Shown piece after piece: positions 10,753 to 20,490 of a DNA stretch of 64,000 bases (positions are counted from its first letter, which is position 1; every line of letters begins with the position of its first letter). A program made the translations under genes and the position numbers. Origin of the DNA: Brevibacterium linens ATCC 9172 (lineage in GTDB: Bacteria > Actinomycetota > Actinomycetes > Actinomycetales > Brevibacteriaceae). The stretch covers positions 27,100-91,099 of the forward strand of contig NZ_FXYY01000015.1 in assembly GCF_900169165.1 (NCBI RefSeq), given 5' to 3'. The notes under the pieces are model-generated. The model was not told where the DNA came from, did no database searches, and worked only from the letters and a program-made list of their open reading frames with translations.

Positions 10753-13700
10753 GTGACTCAGGTCTCAATTTCGGACGTTGCAGAAGAGTGGAGGAAGCAG
10801 AGGGGACAGTCGGCTCCCGAGAACTTCCTCGAAGCGTACTATCCGCGGTTCGAAACAGGGGCCAACGACCCCGAGGCGTATGCGGCCGCGGCTGCCCGTC
10901 ATTTCACGCTCGGCACCGAATACGACGGTCGCTCGCCGGCGATCGCCATCTACAATCCGAGTGTCGACTCGCCGGAATTCCGCGACAACCACACGGTCAT
11001 CGCCATCGTGCTCGCCGATATGCCCCATCTCGTGTCCTCGATCGTCAGCGACCTCGCCGCCAACGGCAGAGCGATCCGCCGCGTCCATCACCCGATCATC
11101 ACGGTCACCGGAACCGGCCCGGGGGAGAAGATCCTCTCTCCCGCCGAGGCTCCCGCGCTCAGTGCGGACACGGCGAGCATTCCGACGGTTTCCGAGGCTT
11201 CTGCCGACAGCACGGACGGTGCCCCGCAGCAGCAGTCCTGGATCCGCCTCGAGATCGACCGCATCTCAGAGGACGACTTCGACGCACTCGAAGAGAGCCT
11301 GCGCGGAGTACTGGACTATGTGGCCGCGGCGGCCCGCGACGCCCAGGCGATGGCCGCGAAGGCCAAGGACATCGCCGCCGAGCTGAGTGCACACCCGCCG
11401 CGTCCGGAACTGGCTTCCGAGGCCGAATCCGCCGCCGCCCTGCTCACCTGGCTCGACGGTCACTTCACCTTCCTCGGCTACCGCGAATACGACTACACCC
11501 ACGACGCCGAGCACAGCAGCCTCGAACCGATCGAGGACACCTCGATGGGCATCTCGGCCCTGCGCCCCCTCGTGAAGTCACCGCTCAGCCGGGCCGTCGC
11601 CGACAAGGCCCTGGAACCGCATGTGCTGGTGCTGACGAAGGCGAACTCTCGCTCCAGGGTCATCCGGTCCTCCTTCATGGACTACATCGGCGTGAAGACC
11701 TTCGCCGCCGACGGCGAGATCGTCGGCGAACGCCGCTTCGTCGGCGTGTTCAAACCCGAGTTCTACAACGACAGCGTCCTCAACATCCCCGTCATCAACC
11801 GCAAGGTCGCGAAGATCCTCTCGGCCAGCGGATTCCCCACCGGATCCCATTCGGCCAACGAGCTCCTCGGAGTCCTCGAGAACTACCCCCGCGAGGATCT
11901 GCTGCATGAGGACACCGAGGAGATCTACGACGTCGTCATGGAGATCGTCGACATGCAGGAGCGCCGGGAATCGCGTGTGTTCGTCCGCACCGACCCGTAC
12001 CAGCGCTTCGTCTCGGTCATTCTCTATCTTCCGCGCGACCTCTACAACACCGACGCTCGTGTGCGCGTGCAGGAAGTGCTGCGCAGGTTCTACAACGCCG
12101 ACAGCGTCGACTTCGATGTGCTGCTGAGCGAATCGGCGCTGGCCCGCATCCACTTCGTGGCCCGCGTCGCACGGGACTCCGAGCTGCCGCAGATCCGCGC
12201 CGATGAGGTCGAATCGCGCATCGTCGGAGCCGTGCGCTCCTGGTCAGAGGACGTCCACGCGTTCCTCGTTCCCGCCGAATCCGGCGACACCGGGGCCTCA
12301 CATGCCCGGGCCGACCTGTGGTCGAAGTCGTTCCCTCCCAGCTACGGCGAACACCACACCCCCGCCGAGGCGGTCGCCGACGTCGGTCGGTTCGAGGCCC
12401 TCGAGGCCGGTGACGGTCCGGCAGTGCGCCTCTACCGTCCCGACCAGAACTCCGACGCCTCCGTCCGCCTCGTCCTCTACCGCCGAGACCGGGTCAGCCT
12501 GTCCGAGGTCCTGCCCTTCCTCACGGCCTTCGGCGCCGACGTCGTCGACGAACGTCCCCACGAGCTCGACCTCGCGGACGGAACGCATCGGTACATCTAC
12601 GACTTCGGACTCAGCTTCTCCGAAGAGTTGGCCGATGACGACTACGACCGCATCGCAGAGGCCTTCATGGCCGGCTGGGACGGTAAGAAGGAAGCGGGAG
12701 TATTCGACCGCCTCGTCGTCGCCGGACTCTCCTGGAAGCATGTGACGATCATCCGCGCCCTGGGCAAATACCTGCGCCAGGCAGGCTTCACCTATTCCGA
12801 CGCCTACGTCGGCGAGGTCTACAGCGACAATCCGCAGATCTCGAAGCTGCTCGTCGACTACTTCTCCGCCAAGTTCGATCCGGACGTCGACGATGCCGGA
12901 CGCGAAACGGCGATGACCGAGCTCGACGACTCCATCGAGTCCTCGCTCAGCGAGGTCGCCAGCCTCGACGCCGACCGAGTGCTGCGCTCCTCACTCGAGC
13001 TGCTGCGGGCGACGCTGCGCACGAACTACTACATCGACGAATCCGGTGCCCTGCCGACGGCACTGGTGCTCAAGATCCGGCCCGACGAACTCAGCTTCGT
13101 ACCGAAGCCGAAGCCGGCGCTCGAGATGTGGGTGTACTCCCCGCAGGTCGAAGGCGTGCACCTGCGTTTCGGCACCGTCGCGCGCGGCGGCCTGCGCTGG
13201 TCGGATCGTCGCGACGACTTCCGCACCGAGGTGCTCGGCCTCGTCAAGGCGCAGATGGTCAAGAACGCCCTGATCGTGCCCACCGGCGCCAAGGGCGGGT
13301 TCTTCCCCAAACAGCTGCCGTCGATGAGCGATCGGGACGCCTGGATGGCCGCCGGCCAGGCCGCCTACGAGGTGTTCATCGAAAGCATGCTCGAGGTCTC
13401 GGACAACCTCACCTACGGCACCGATGACTCCAGCGTCGTCGTCCATCCCGAGCGCGTCGTCCGCCACGACGGCGACGACTACTACCTCGTCGTCGCCGCG
13501 GACAAGGGCACGGCACGGTTCTCCGATGTGGCCAACGCGATCGCCGAACGCCGCGGATTCTGGCTCGGCGACGCCTTCGCCTCGGGAGGATCGGTCGGCT
13601 ACGACCACAAGGCGATGGCCATCACCTCCCGGGGTGCGTGGAAGTCCGTCGAACGCCACTTCCGCGAACTCGGCCTCAACACCGCCGCCGAGGACTTCAC

Positions 13701-15633
13701 AGTCGTGGGCATCGGCGATATGAGCGGCGACGTCTTCGGCAACGGAATGCTGCGCAGCGATCACATCTGTCTGGTCGCGGCCTTCGACCACCGGGACATC
13801 TTCCTCGATCCGCACCCCGACGCCGCACGCAGCTTCGTCGAGCGCCAGCGTCTGTTCGACCTGCCGCGCTCGAGTTGGCAGGACTACGACCGGGAGCTCA
13901 TCTCCGCAGGCGGCGGAGTCTTCTCCCGCTCGGCGAAGTCGATCGACCTCAGCAGTGAGGCCGCCACGGTGCTCGGAGTCGAACCCGGAAAGCGCAGCCC
14001 GGCCGATCTCATGTCCGAGATCCTGGGGGCACCCGTCGACCTCGTCTACAACGGCGGAATCGGCACCTATATCAAGGCCTCGACCGAGAGCCATGCCGAT
14101 GTCGGCGACAAGTCCAATGACGCGATCCGGATCGACGGCGCCGAGGTGCGGGCACGCGTGATCGGCGAGGGCGGCAACCTCGGTGTGACCCAGTTGGGGC
14201 GTGTCGAGGCTGCGCTGAGCGGCGTCGAGGTCAACACCGATGCCGTCGACAACTCTGCCGGCGTCGACAGCTCCGACCATGAGGTCAACATCAAGCTGCT
14301 CCTGCGCACGCTCGTGCACAAGGGGGCCTTCGCCGCCGAGGAGCGGGAACAGGTCCTGCACTCGTTCACCGACCAGGTCGCCGACCGCGTGTTGGCGAAC
14401 AACTACTCGCAGAACGTCGTCCTCGGTGAGGCTCGGGCCCAGACCGAATCGATGTCGGGAACGTACGGTCGGCTGCTGAACTACCTGGAGAAGAACGCCG
14501 ACCTCGATCGTGCGGTCGAATTCCTGCCGAACGCCGAGGAACTGGCCAAACGCGAGTTCAGCTCCTACGTGTCACCCGAACTCGCCGTGCTCTTGGCCTA
14601 TGTGAAGATGCACGCCGCCGATGAGGTCCTTGCGAGCACCGTGCCGGACGAGACGTGGATGCGTCGCGAACTCGTGTCCTACTTCCCGGAGGCCCTGCAG
14701 GAGAAGTACGGTGAGCTCATCCCCGAACACCCGCTGCACCGTGAGATCGCGACGGCGAAGCTCGTCAACCGGCTCGTCGACCGTGGCGGACTGACCTACA
14801 TCTACCGGATGCTGGAAGAGACCCCGGCTTCGGTGCCGCAGATCGCACGCGTGTTCGTCGTGGTCTCCGAGATCTTCGGCCTCGACGACTTCTTCGACGC
14901 GGTGTGCGCGCTCGACAATCAGGTGCCGACCGAGGTGCAGGTGAAGCTCCAGCACGACTATGTGCGGCTGCTCGATCGGTCGTCGCGTTGGCTCGTGCAG
15001 CAGGCACCGGACAGTCTCGACGTCGATTCCGGCATCGAGATGTACGGCAAGGTCGTCGAGGCTCTGCGCTCCAGGGTTCCGGAACTCGTCGACGGCTACG
15101 ATGCCGAGACCATGCGGGCGAAGGCCCAGAGCTACATCGACGAAGGTGTGCCGAGCGAACTCGCCTGGCGCTCGGCTGCTCTCCTCGACGAGTTCGTGCT
15201 GCTCGACATCACCCAGCTGGCTGCCCGGGCGAACGAATCCGCCGAGGATGTCGCCGAGGTCTACTACGCCGTGAACGAACGCTTCTCCGGTTCGGAGATC
15301 CTGACCCTCATCGGTGAGCTCGACCGCAGCGATCGGTGGTCGGCTCTGGCCCGCGGATCGATGCGTGACGACTACTACGCCGCGATCCTGTCGGTGACCG
15401 GAACGGTCTTGGCCGCCACGGATTCGCCGATCTCAGGAACCCCGGACGAGCGGGCGAAGCAGCGGCTGGCGGAATGGCTCGAACGCAACGAGACGGTCGT
15501 CGGCCGGGTGCTGGAGACGACGGAGACGATCCTCGGACTCGACACGGTCACGCAGGCACCGCTGTCGGTGCTGCTGCGCTCCCTGCGGTCGATGGTCCGC
15601 TCCTCGGCGTGGGAGAGCGAACACAACGGCTGA
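10753..15633 (+). CDS. gdh: NAD-specific glutamate dehydrogenase, large (180 kDa) type
   Basis: A 1,626-residue enzyme of the large NAD-GDH class (as in Streptomyces and M. tuberculosis Rv2476c) that oxidises glutamate to 2-oxoglutarate and ammonium. The N-terminal half (to about residue 700) holds ACT-like regulatory modules. The catalytic core includes FGTVARGGLRWSDRRDDFRT, VKNALIVPTGAKGGFFPK and the nucleotide-binding VVGIGDMSGDVFGNG, plus VIGEGGNLGVTQLGR. The start is GTG 10753 with AGAGGTG 5 nt before it; an ATG at 10726 has no ribosome site. Length is normal. Confidence 0.96.
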   Translation: MTQVSISDVAEEWRKQRGQSAPENFLEAYYPRFETGANDPEAYAAAAARHFTLGTEYDGRSPAIAIYNPSVDSPEFRDNHTVIAIVLADMPHLVSSIVSDLAANGRAIRRVHHPIITVTGTGPGEKILSPAEAPALSADTASIPTVSEASADSTDGAPQQQSWIRLEIDRISEDDFDALEESLRGVLDYVAAAARDAQAMAAKAKDIAAELSAHPPRPELASEAESAAALLTWLDGHFTFLGYREYDYTHDAEHSSLEPIEDTSMGISALRPLVKSPLSRAVADKALEPHVLVLTKANSRSRVIRSSFMDYIGVKTFAADGEIVGERRFVGVFKPEFYNDSVLNIPVINRKVAKILSASGFPTGSHSANELLGVLENYPREDLLHEDTEEIYDVVMEIVDMQERRESRVFVRTDPYQRFVSVILYLPRDLYNTDARVRVQEVLRRFYNADSVDFDVLLSESALARIHFVARVARDSELPQIRADEVESRIVGAVRSWSEDVHAFLVPAESGDTGASHARADLWSKSFPPSYGEHHTPAEAVADVGRFEALEAGDGPAVRLYRPDQNSDASVRLVLYRRDRVSLSEVLPFLTAFGADVVDERPHELDLADGTHRYIYDFGLSFSEELADDDYDRIAEAFMAGWDGKKEAGVFDRLVVAGLSWKHVTIIRALGKYLRQAGFTYSDAYVGEVYSDNPQISKLLVDYFSAKFDPDVDDAGRETAMTELDDSIESSLSEVASLDADRVLRSSLELLRATLRTNYYIDESGALPTALVLKIRPDELSFVPKPKPALEMWVYSPQVEGVHLRFGTVARGGLRWSDRRDDFRTEVLGLVKAQMVKNALIVPTGAKGGFFPKQLPSMSDRDAWMAAGQAAYEVFIESMLEVSDNLTYGTDDSSVVVHPERVVRHDGDDYYLVVAADKGTARFSDVANAIAERRGFWLGDAFASGGSVGYDHKAMAITSRGAWKSVERHFRELGLNTAAEDFTVVGIGDMSGDVFGNGMLRSDHICLVAAFDHRDIFLDPHPDAARSFVERQRLFDLPRSSWQDYDRELISAGGGVFSRSAKSIDLSSEAATVLGVEPGKRSPADLMSEILGAPVDLVYNGGIGTYIKASTESHADVGDKSNDAIRIDGAEVRARVIGEGGNLGVTQLGRVEAALSGVEVNTDAVDNSAGVDSSDHEVNIKLLLRTLVHKGAFAAEEREQVLHSFTDQVADRVLANNYSQNVVLGEARAQTESMSGTYGRLLNYLEKNADLDRAVEFLPNAEELAKREFSSYVSPELAVLLAYVKMHAADEVLASTVPDETWMRRELVSYFPEALQEKYGELIPEHPLHREIATAKLVNRLVDRGGLTYIYRMLEETPASVPQIARVFVVVSEIFGLDDFFDAVCALDNQVPTEVQVKLQHDYVRLLDRSSRWLVQQAPDSLDVDSGIEMYGKVVEALRSRVPELVDGYDAETMRAKAQSYIDEGVPSELAWRSAALLDEFVLLDITQLAARANESAEDVAEVYYAVNERFSGSEILTLIGELDRSDRWSALARGSMRDDYYAAILSVTGTVLAATDSPISGTPDERAKQRLAEWLERNETVVGRVLETTETILGLDTVTQAPLSVLLRSLRSMVRSSAWESEHNG

Positions 15634-15775
15634 CGCTGGTTCCGGTCGTCGTCCGGACGGCACGGCCTCGGCGCGTGAGAACGCAGACCGATTCAGTGGT
15701 AGCGTCTGAACATCGACATCTCAGCAGATCCGCGGTTCTCCCGGGTCTGCTGATCTCACCTGGGAGGAACGTATC

Positions 15776-17290
15776 GTGCTCAACGAACTGCTGGCGGCCG
15801 AGGGCCTCACGGATGAGTCGGACGTCGAACACATCCATCTGCTCGTCGGGGACTGGCAGCTGCTGGCCGACCTCTCCTTCGCCGACCTCGTGCTGTGGGT
15901 GCCGTCGCCCAACGGCGCCTATACGGTGTTGGCCCATGCGCGATCGACGACCGGAGCGACACTGTTCAATCGGGACCTCATCGGAGCGCGAGCGACCGGT
16001 CTCGAGAAGGAGCTGCTCGACCGGGCCAGCAGCACCCGCAGCTATGTCACCCACGTCGCGGCAGCCCGAGAGATGGGAATCAGCGCCGGATCCTCCGGCG
16101 TCGATATCCTCGCCGAGGCGGTGCCGATCATCCGTGACGGTGAGGCCATGGCGCTCGTCGTCCGGTACTCCGAAGAGGTCCGGCGCAGAGGTTCGTCCCG
16201 GTTGGAGAAGTACTACCGGGAAACGGCGATGGCCCTGATGCGGATGATCGTGCAGGGAACGTTCCCCGACCGCGACGCCCCGTCCGGAGCTCGGCACGGC
16301 GAACCTCGAGTCGGTGACGGCATCTTCATCCTCGACCGCGATTCGCATGTGCAGTACGCGTCCCCGAACGCCGTATCGCTGATGCACCGGCTCGGCTACG
16401 GAGGAGAGATCGAAGGCAGCTACCTCTCGGCAGTGGTCTCGAACCTCAGCGCAGATCTGCGGCAGGTCGACGAGACCCTCCCGCTGGTGCTCACCGGACG
16501 GGCCCCGTGGCGGACCGAACTCGAAGTCGGGCGCACAAGTGTGTCCCTGCGCGCGATTCCCCTGACGGATGAGGGGGAGCGCACCGGTGCCATCGTGCTG
16601 GCCCGTGACGTCTCCGAGATCCGACGCCGCAAGCGGGAGCTGCTCTCGCGCGACGCGATGATCAAGGAGATGCACCACAGGGTGAAGAACAATCTGCAGA
16701 CCGTCTCCGCACTGCTGCGGCTGCAGACCCGCCGGATCGACAGCCCCGAGGCCAAAGGCGCGCTGACCGAGGCGATGCGCCGCGTCTCGATCATCGCCGT
16801 GGTCCATGACGTGCTCAGCCAAGGCGTCGAATCCGAAGTGGACTTCGACGAAGTCGTCGACAAGGGGCTGCGTCTGACGCCCGAGCTGACCAGCCCGCTC
16901 GTGCACATCGAACTCAAACGCCGCGGAAGCTTCGGCACCATCTCCTCAGCCGATGCCACCTCCTTGGCCCTGGCCATCACGGAGCTGATCACGAACGCGA
17001 TCGAACACGGATTCCCCACCGAGAACCTCGAGGGCCTGGAACCGGGGGAGACGCTCAACGGCCACGTGTGGGTGACTCCTGAGCGCAACGGCGACCATCT
17101 GAGTGTGACGATCGCCGATGACGGCATCGGGCTGGGGGAGACGCAGAACCCGGGCAACGGTCTGGGTACGCAGATCGTGCGCACCCTGGTCTCCGCCGAT
17201 CTGGCCGGATCGATCCAATGGGAGGCACGCGAAGGCGGCGGAACCGTCGCCGTCCTCGATGTGCCGCTGCGCCCGGACTCCTACGACTGA
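15776..17290 (+). CDS. pdtaS: PdtaS-type cytosolic sensor histidine kinase
   Basis: A 504-residue soluble kinase. Residues 1-140 form the GAF-like sensor of PdtaS (LNELLAAEGL at the start). A PAS domain covers about 170-290. A HisKA_2 dimerisation domain carries the phospho-accepting histidine in KEMHHRVKNNLQTVSALLRL, and the HATPase_c domain includes ITELITNAIEHGF and DDGIGL. GTG start with a strong GGGAGGAA site. In mycobacteria PdtaS (Rv3220c) phosphorylates the antiterminator PdtaR; no pdtaR gene lies in this window. It is adjacent to whiB, as in M. tuberculosis. Confidence 0.92.
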   Translation: MLNELLAAEGLTDESDVEHIHLLVGDWQLLADLSFADLVLWVPSPNGAYTVLAHARSTTGATLFNRDLIGARATGLEKELLDRASSTRSYVTHVAAAREMGISAGSSGVDILAEAVPIIRDGEAMALVVRYSEEVRRRGSSRLEKYYRETAMALMRMIVQGTFPDRDAPSGARHGEPRVGDGIFILDRDSHVQYASPNAVSLMHRLGYGGEIEGSYLSAVVSNLSADLRQVDETLPLVLTGRAPWRTELEVGRTSVSLRAIPLTDEGERTGAIVLARDVSEIRRRKRELLSRDAMIKEMHHRVKNNLQTVSALLRLQTRRIDSPEAKGALTEAMRRVSIIAVVHDVLSQGVESEVDFDEVVDKGLRLTPELTSPLVHIELKRRGSFGTISSADATSLALAITELITNAIEHGFPTENLEGLEPGETLNGHVWVTPERNGDHLSVTIADDGIGLGETQNPGNGLGTQIVRTLVSADLAGSIQWEAREGGGTVAVLDVPLRPDSYD

Positions 17291-17318
17291 GCCGCACACG
17301 ACTGACTGAGCCGCACAC

Positions 17319-17374
17319 GACTGAGTCCCTTGTCCCGACGACGATCATTCGTCGTCGGGACAAGGGACTCAGTC
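17319..17374. terminator. Bidirectional terminator hairpin, 26-bp arms
   Basis: Two perfect 26-nt arms around a 4-nt loop (tcat) lie between the convergent pdtaS and whiB genes. Just before it, 17285-17318 contains two copies of gactgagccgcacac with a 19-bp period, the first overlapping the pdtaS stop codon. Confidence 0.85.
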
Positions 17375-17449
17375 TTCGATGAAGTGGTGCTGGGTGATTC
17401 GGTGCGGGTTTCGGCAGCTTCAGGGACTGCCTCCCAGCTTGCCGGCGTC

Positions 17450-17698
17450 TCAGCCGGCGCGGCGGGCGCGAGCTGCGCGCCGCTTGAGAGCGCGACGTTC
17501 GTCTTCGCTCAGACCGCCCCAGACTCCGGCATCCTGACCGGACTCGAGGGCCCATTGCAGGCAGGTCTCTGCGACTTCACAGCGGCGACAGACAGTCTTT
17601 GCTTCCTCAATCTGGAGCAGCGCGGGTCCGGTGTTGCCGATCGGGAAGAAGAGCTCCGGATCCTCATTGAGGCATGCTGCACGGTGTCGCCAATCCAT
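17450..17698 (-). CDS. whiB1: WhiB family iron-sulfur transcriptional regulator (WhiB1-like)
   Basis: An 82-residue WhiB protein. The four cluster-binding cysteines are C9, C37, C40 and C46 (CRRCEVAETC), followed by the family signature GVWGGLSEDERR and a basic tail RRAARARRAG that contacts DNA. WhiB1 carries a NO-sensitive [4Fe-4S] cluster and binds the principal sigma factor. The start has AAAGGT upstream. Being next to pdtaS matches the whiB1 (Rv3219) neighbourhood, which favours WhiB1 over other paralogues. Confidence 0.93.
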   Translation of the reverse strand: MDWRHRAACLNEDPELFFPIGNTGPALLQIEEAKTVCRRCEVAETCLQWALESGQDAGVWGGLSEDERRALKRRAARARRAG

Positions 17699-17981
17699 GG
17701 TGACCTTTCGACGAATTCAGTGAACGCGGTTGATCACACCCGAATTCCGGGCGTGCAACTCTCACAGTCAAGGTTCACATAACGCAATTGGGCGCACAAG
17801 GGTCCGGCAGTGTGAAATTTCTGACAAGAATTTTGACCATTGTCCTGCTATGAGGGCGATCGCGCAAATCGGTCCGCAATTCGTCCCTTCGCCCCTGGGG
17901 CGGCGTCTCCCCTTAGACTGTCAGGCACATGCAGACTGCAGATGAATGCAGACAGACATCTCGTGAACCGATGGAGGAATC

Positions 17982-18533
17982 ATGACCAACGATCTCGCCG
18001 GCGCCCGCATCGTCTCCGTGGGCGGTCACACACCGCAGGTCGATCCGGACGCATTCGTCGCAGCCGGTGCCACCCTCGTCGGTGATGTGCATGTGAAGAA
18101 GGGAGCGAGCGTCTTCTACGGCTGTGTGCTGCGCGCCGAGGCCGCTCCGATCACGATCGGTCAGGACTCGAATGTCCAGGACAACACCGTCATGCACACC
18201 GACGCCGGCAAACCCGTCGTCATCGGTGCCCGGGTCTCCATCGGCCACCAAGCTCTCGTGCACGGTGCCGTCGTCGACGACGACGTGCTCATCGGAATGC
18301 ACTCCACTGTGCTCAACGACGCCCATATCGGCAGCGAGTCCCTCATCGCCGCGGGCGCGGTCGTCCTCGAAGGCACACAGATTCCGGCACGGTCCCTGGT
18401 CGCCGGTGTTCCCGCGAAGGTGCGTCGGGAGATGACCGACGAAGGAGCGGAGAAGGTCCGGCAGAACGCCCAGTCCTATGTGCACCTGTCGACCCTGCAC
18501 AAGGACACCGCCGAGGTAGTCGATCCGGGCTGA
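17982..18533 (+). CDS. Gamma-class carbonic anhydrase family protein
   Basis: A 183-residue left-handed beta-helix protein with hexapeptide repeats (GATLVGDVHVKKGASVFYGC, then further repeats). The three histidines expected to bind zinc are visible in NTVMHTDAG and in SIGHQALVHGA. Family members hydrate CO2 or bind other metabolites. It has a GGAGGAAT ribosome site before ATG 17982. It stands alone upstream of the quinone reductase gene. Many actinobacterial members are uncharacterised, so the activity is inferred. Confidence 0.88.
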   Translation: MTNDLAGARIVSVGGHTPQVDPDAFVAAGATLVGDVHVKKGASVFYGCVLRAEAAPITIGQDSNVQDNTVMHTDAGKPVVIGARVSIGHQALVHGAVVDDDVLIGMHSTVLNDAHIGSESLIAAGAVVLEGTQIPARSLVAGVPAKVRREMTDEGAEKVRQNAQSYVHLSTLHKDTAEVVDPG

Positions 18534-18602
18534 CCGGACCGATCCCGAGTCGACCCGGCGGGGCCGTTCGCAAGCGTCGTGGCGATTTGAGACAATCTGA
18601 GT

Positions 18603-20027
18603 GTGAACACTGAATTTGATTCCACTGCAGATCGCGTCGTCATCATCGGCGGCGGCCCCGGCGGCTACGAAGCCGCACTCGTCGCGGCTCAGCTCGGTGC
18701 CGACGTCATGCTCATCGAGGCGAATCGGTGTGGTGGTTCCGCCGTGCTCACCGATGTCGTGCCGTCGAAGTCGCTCATCGCCACTGCCGAGATGATGGAT
18801 GAGATCGAGCGTTCCGGCGGGCTCGGAATCCGGATCGAGAACGCCGAGGACACCGCGTCCGATGATCGCCGAGTCACCGCCGACCTCGAAGCGGTCAACA
18901 AGCGCATCCTCTCCCTGGCCGACGCTCAGGCCAACGACATCTACGAAGGCCTCATCCGGGCCGGTGTCAAAGTCATCCACGGCAGGGCGACTCTGGCCGG
19001 TCGGGACCAGGTTCATGTCGTCGAATCCGGTGGCACCGAGTACACTCTCGAGGCCTCGACGATCCTGCTCTCGGTCGGCGCCCATCCGCGTGAGCTGCCC
19101 ACCGCGCAGCCCGATGGTGAGCGCATCCTGACATGGACCCAGCTCTACGACCTCGACGAGCTGCCCGAGCATCTCATCGTCGTCGGCTCCGGTGTCACCG
19201 GCGCCGAGTTCGCGTCGGCCTACCGTGCCGTGGGCACCGAGGTGACCCTCGTGTCCTCGCGTGAGAAGGTCCTGCCCGGACAGGACGAGGATGCAGCCGA
19301 TGTGCTCGAATTCGTCTTCCGCAACAAGGGGATGAACGTCCTCTCCCGCTCCCGTGCCGCCTCGGTGACCCGCACCGACGACGGAGTCGAAGTCGTGCTC
19401 GCCGACGGCCGCCGCGTCGAGGGATCCCACTGCCTCATGGCGGTCGGTTCGATTCCGAACACCGAAGGTCTCGGCCTGGAGAAAGCCGGTGTGCGGGTCA
19501 GCGAATCCGGACACATCGTCGTCGATGGGGTCTCGCGGACATCGCGGGCCGGGATCTATGCCGCCGGTGACTGCACCGGAGTGCTGCCGTTGGCCTCGGT
19601 GGCCGCGATGCAGGGCCGGATCGCCATGAACCACGCGCTCGGCGACGCGGTGCAGCCGCTCAAGCTGCGCAATGTCGCATCGAACGTGTTCACTGCGCCC
19701 GAGATCGCCACCGTGGGCTTCACTCAGCAGAACTACCGCGAGAACCCGACGGACATCGACACCGTGATGCTGCCGTTGGATACGAATCCGCGCGCCAAGA
19801 TGCTCGGCATCGAGGACGGATTCGTCAAGATCTTCGCTCGACGCGGATCCGGCTCCATCCTCGGCGGTGTCGTCGTCGGACCCCGTGCCAGCGAGCTCAT
19901 CCTGCCGATCACCATGGCCGTGGAGAACCGTCTGACCGTCGATCAGCTCTCCGCCTCCTTCGTCGTCTACCCATCGGTGAGCGGATCGCTGACCGAAGCG
20001 GCACGAAAGCTCCACCGCCACCTCTGA
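18603..20027 (+). CDS. lpdA: NAD(P)H-quinone dehydrogenase (LpdA-like flavoprotein)
   Basis: A 474-residue member of the flavoprotein disulfide reductase family. FAD binding is seen in VVIIGGGPGGYEAAL, NAD(P) binding in VVGSGVTGAEFASAYRAVG, the FAD/substrate motif in GIYAAGDCTGVLPLASVA, and the dimerisation domain near the end. The redox-active CxxxxC pair is absent: the region reads NRCGGSAVLTDVVPSKSLIA, with Val where the second Cys should be. This is as expected for mycobacterial LpdA (Rv3303c), which reduces quinones rather than lipoamide. The GTG start has no ribosome site and a GACAAT box 6 nt upstream, so it may be leaderless. Confidence 0.88.
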   Translation: MNTEFDSTADRVVIIGGGPGGYEAALVAAQLGADVMLIEANRCGGSAVLTDVVPSKSLIATAEMMDEIERSGGLGIRIENAEDTASDDRRVTADLEAVNKRILSLADAQANDIYEGLIRAGVKVIHGRATLAGRDQVHVVESGGTEYTLEASTILLSVGAHPRELPTAQPDGERILTWTQLYDLDELPEHLIVVGSGVTGAEFASAYRAVGTEVTLVSSREKVLPGQDEDAADVLEFVFRNKGMNVLSRSRAASVTRTDDGVEVVLADGRRVEGSHCLMAVGSIPNTEGLGLEKAGVRVSESGHIVVDGVSRTSRAGIYAAGDCTGVLPLASVAAMQGRIAMNHALGDAVQPLKLRNVASNVFTAPEIATVGFTQQNYRENPTDIDTVMLPLDTNPRAKMLGIEDGFVKIFARRGSGSILGGVVVGPRASELILPITMAVENRLTVDQLSASFVVYPSVSGSLTEAARKLHRHL

Positions 20028-20148
20028 AGCCTCGAAACGGCGATCTCGGGAAAGTTCTGCTCCGCAGCTGTCGATCTTCTCGCTCCTCGACCGTCATGAT
20101 GGTGTCAGGCCGCCCGGCATGACATGTGGAATGACGAAGGAGAACGAC

Positions 20149-20490
20149 ATGAAGTACGCACTTCTGCTGATGGGACGCACACAGGATCCTGACTGCGGTG
20201 AGGACGGCGGAGCGGATCCGGCCGAGTTCATGGCATTCGACCAGGAGATCAGCGAGGCCGGGGTCGTCGTCGGCGGCTTCGCCCTCGAAGGGCCCGAATT
20301 CGGTGTCCGCGTGAGTGGATCCGGAAGCGAGTCCCTTGTGACTTCGGGTCCGTTCGCCGAATCGAACGAATTCGTCGGCGGCAGCTACGTCATCGACGTC
20401 GCCGATATCGACGAGGCGATCGCCTGGGCGAAGAAGAGCCCCGCCGCGAAGACCGGACACATCGAGATCCGTCCGGTGGCCGACTACTGA
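20149..20490 (+). CDS. YCII/DGPF-domain protein, partner of the ECF sigma factor
   Basis: A 113-residue YCII-related (DGPF-type) protein: MKYALLLMGRTQD at the start, the family motif as TSGPFAESNEFVGGSYVIDV, and ADIDEAIAWAKKSP later. ATG 20149 has AAGGAG at the proper distance. Its stop overlaps the sigma gene start (TGATG), so the two are coupled. DGPF proteins regularly accompany ECF42 sigma factors. Their biochemical role is not settled. Confidence 0.88.
   Translation: MKYALLLMGRTQDPDCGEDGGADPAEFMAFDQEISEAGVVVGGFALEGPEFGVRVSGSGSESLVTSGPFAESNEFVGGSYVIDVADIDEAIAWAKKSPAAKTGHIEIRPVADY

Noticed and set aside
17913..20021. 702-codon minus-strand frame opposite the carbonic anhydrase and LpdA genes
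   Set aside because: It spans two well-supported plus-strand genes and the gap between them; the sequence is an Asp/Gly/His-rich antisense artefact.
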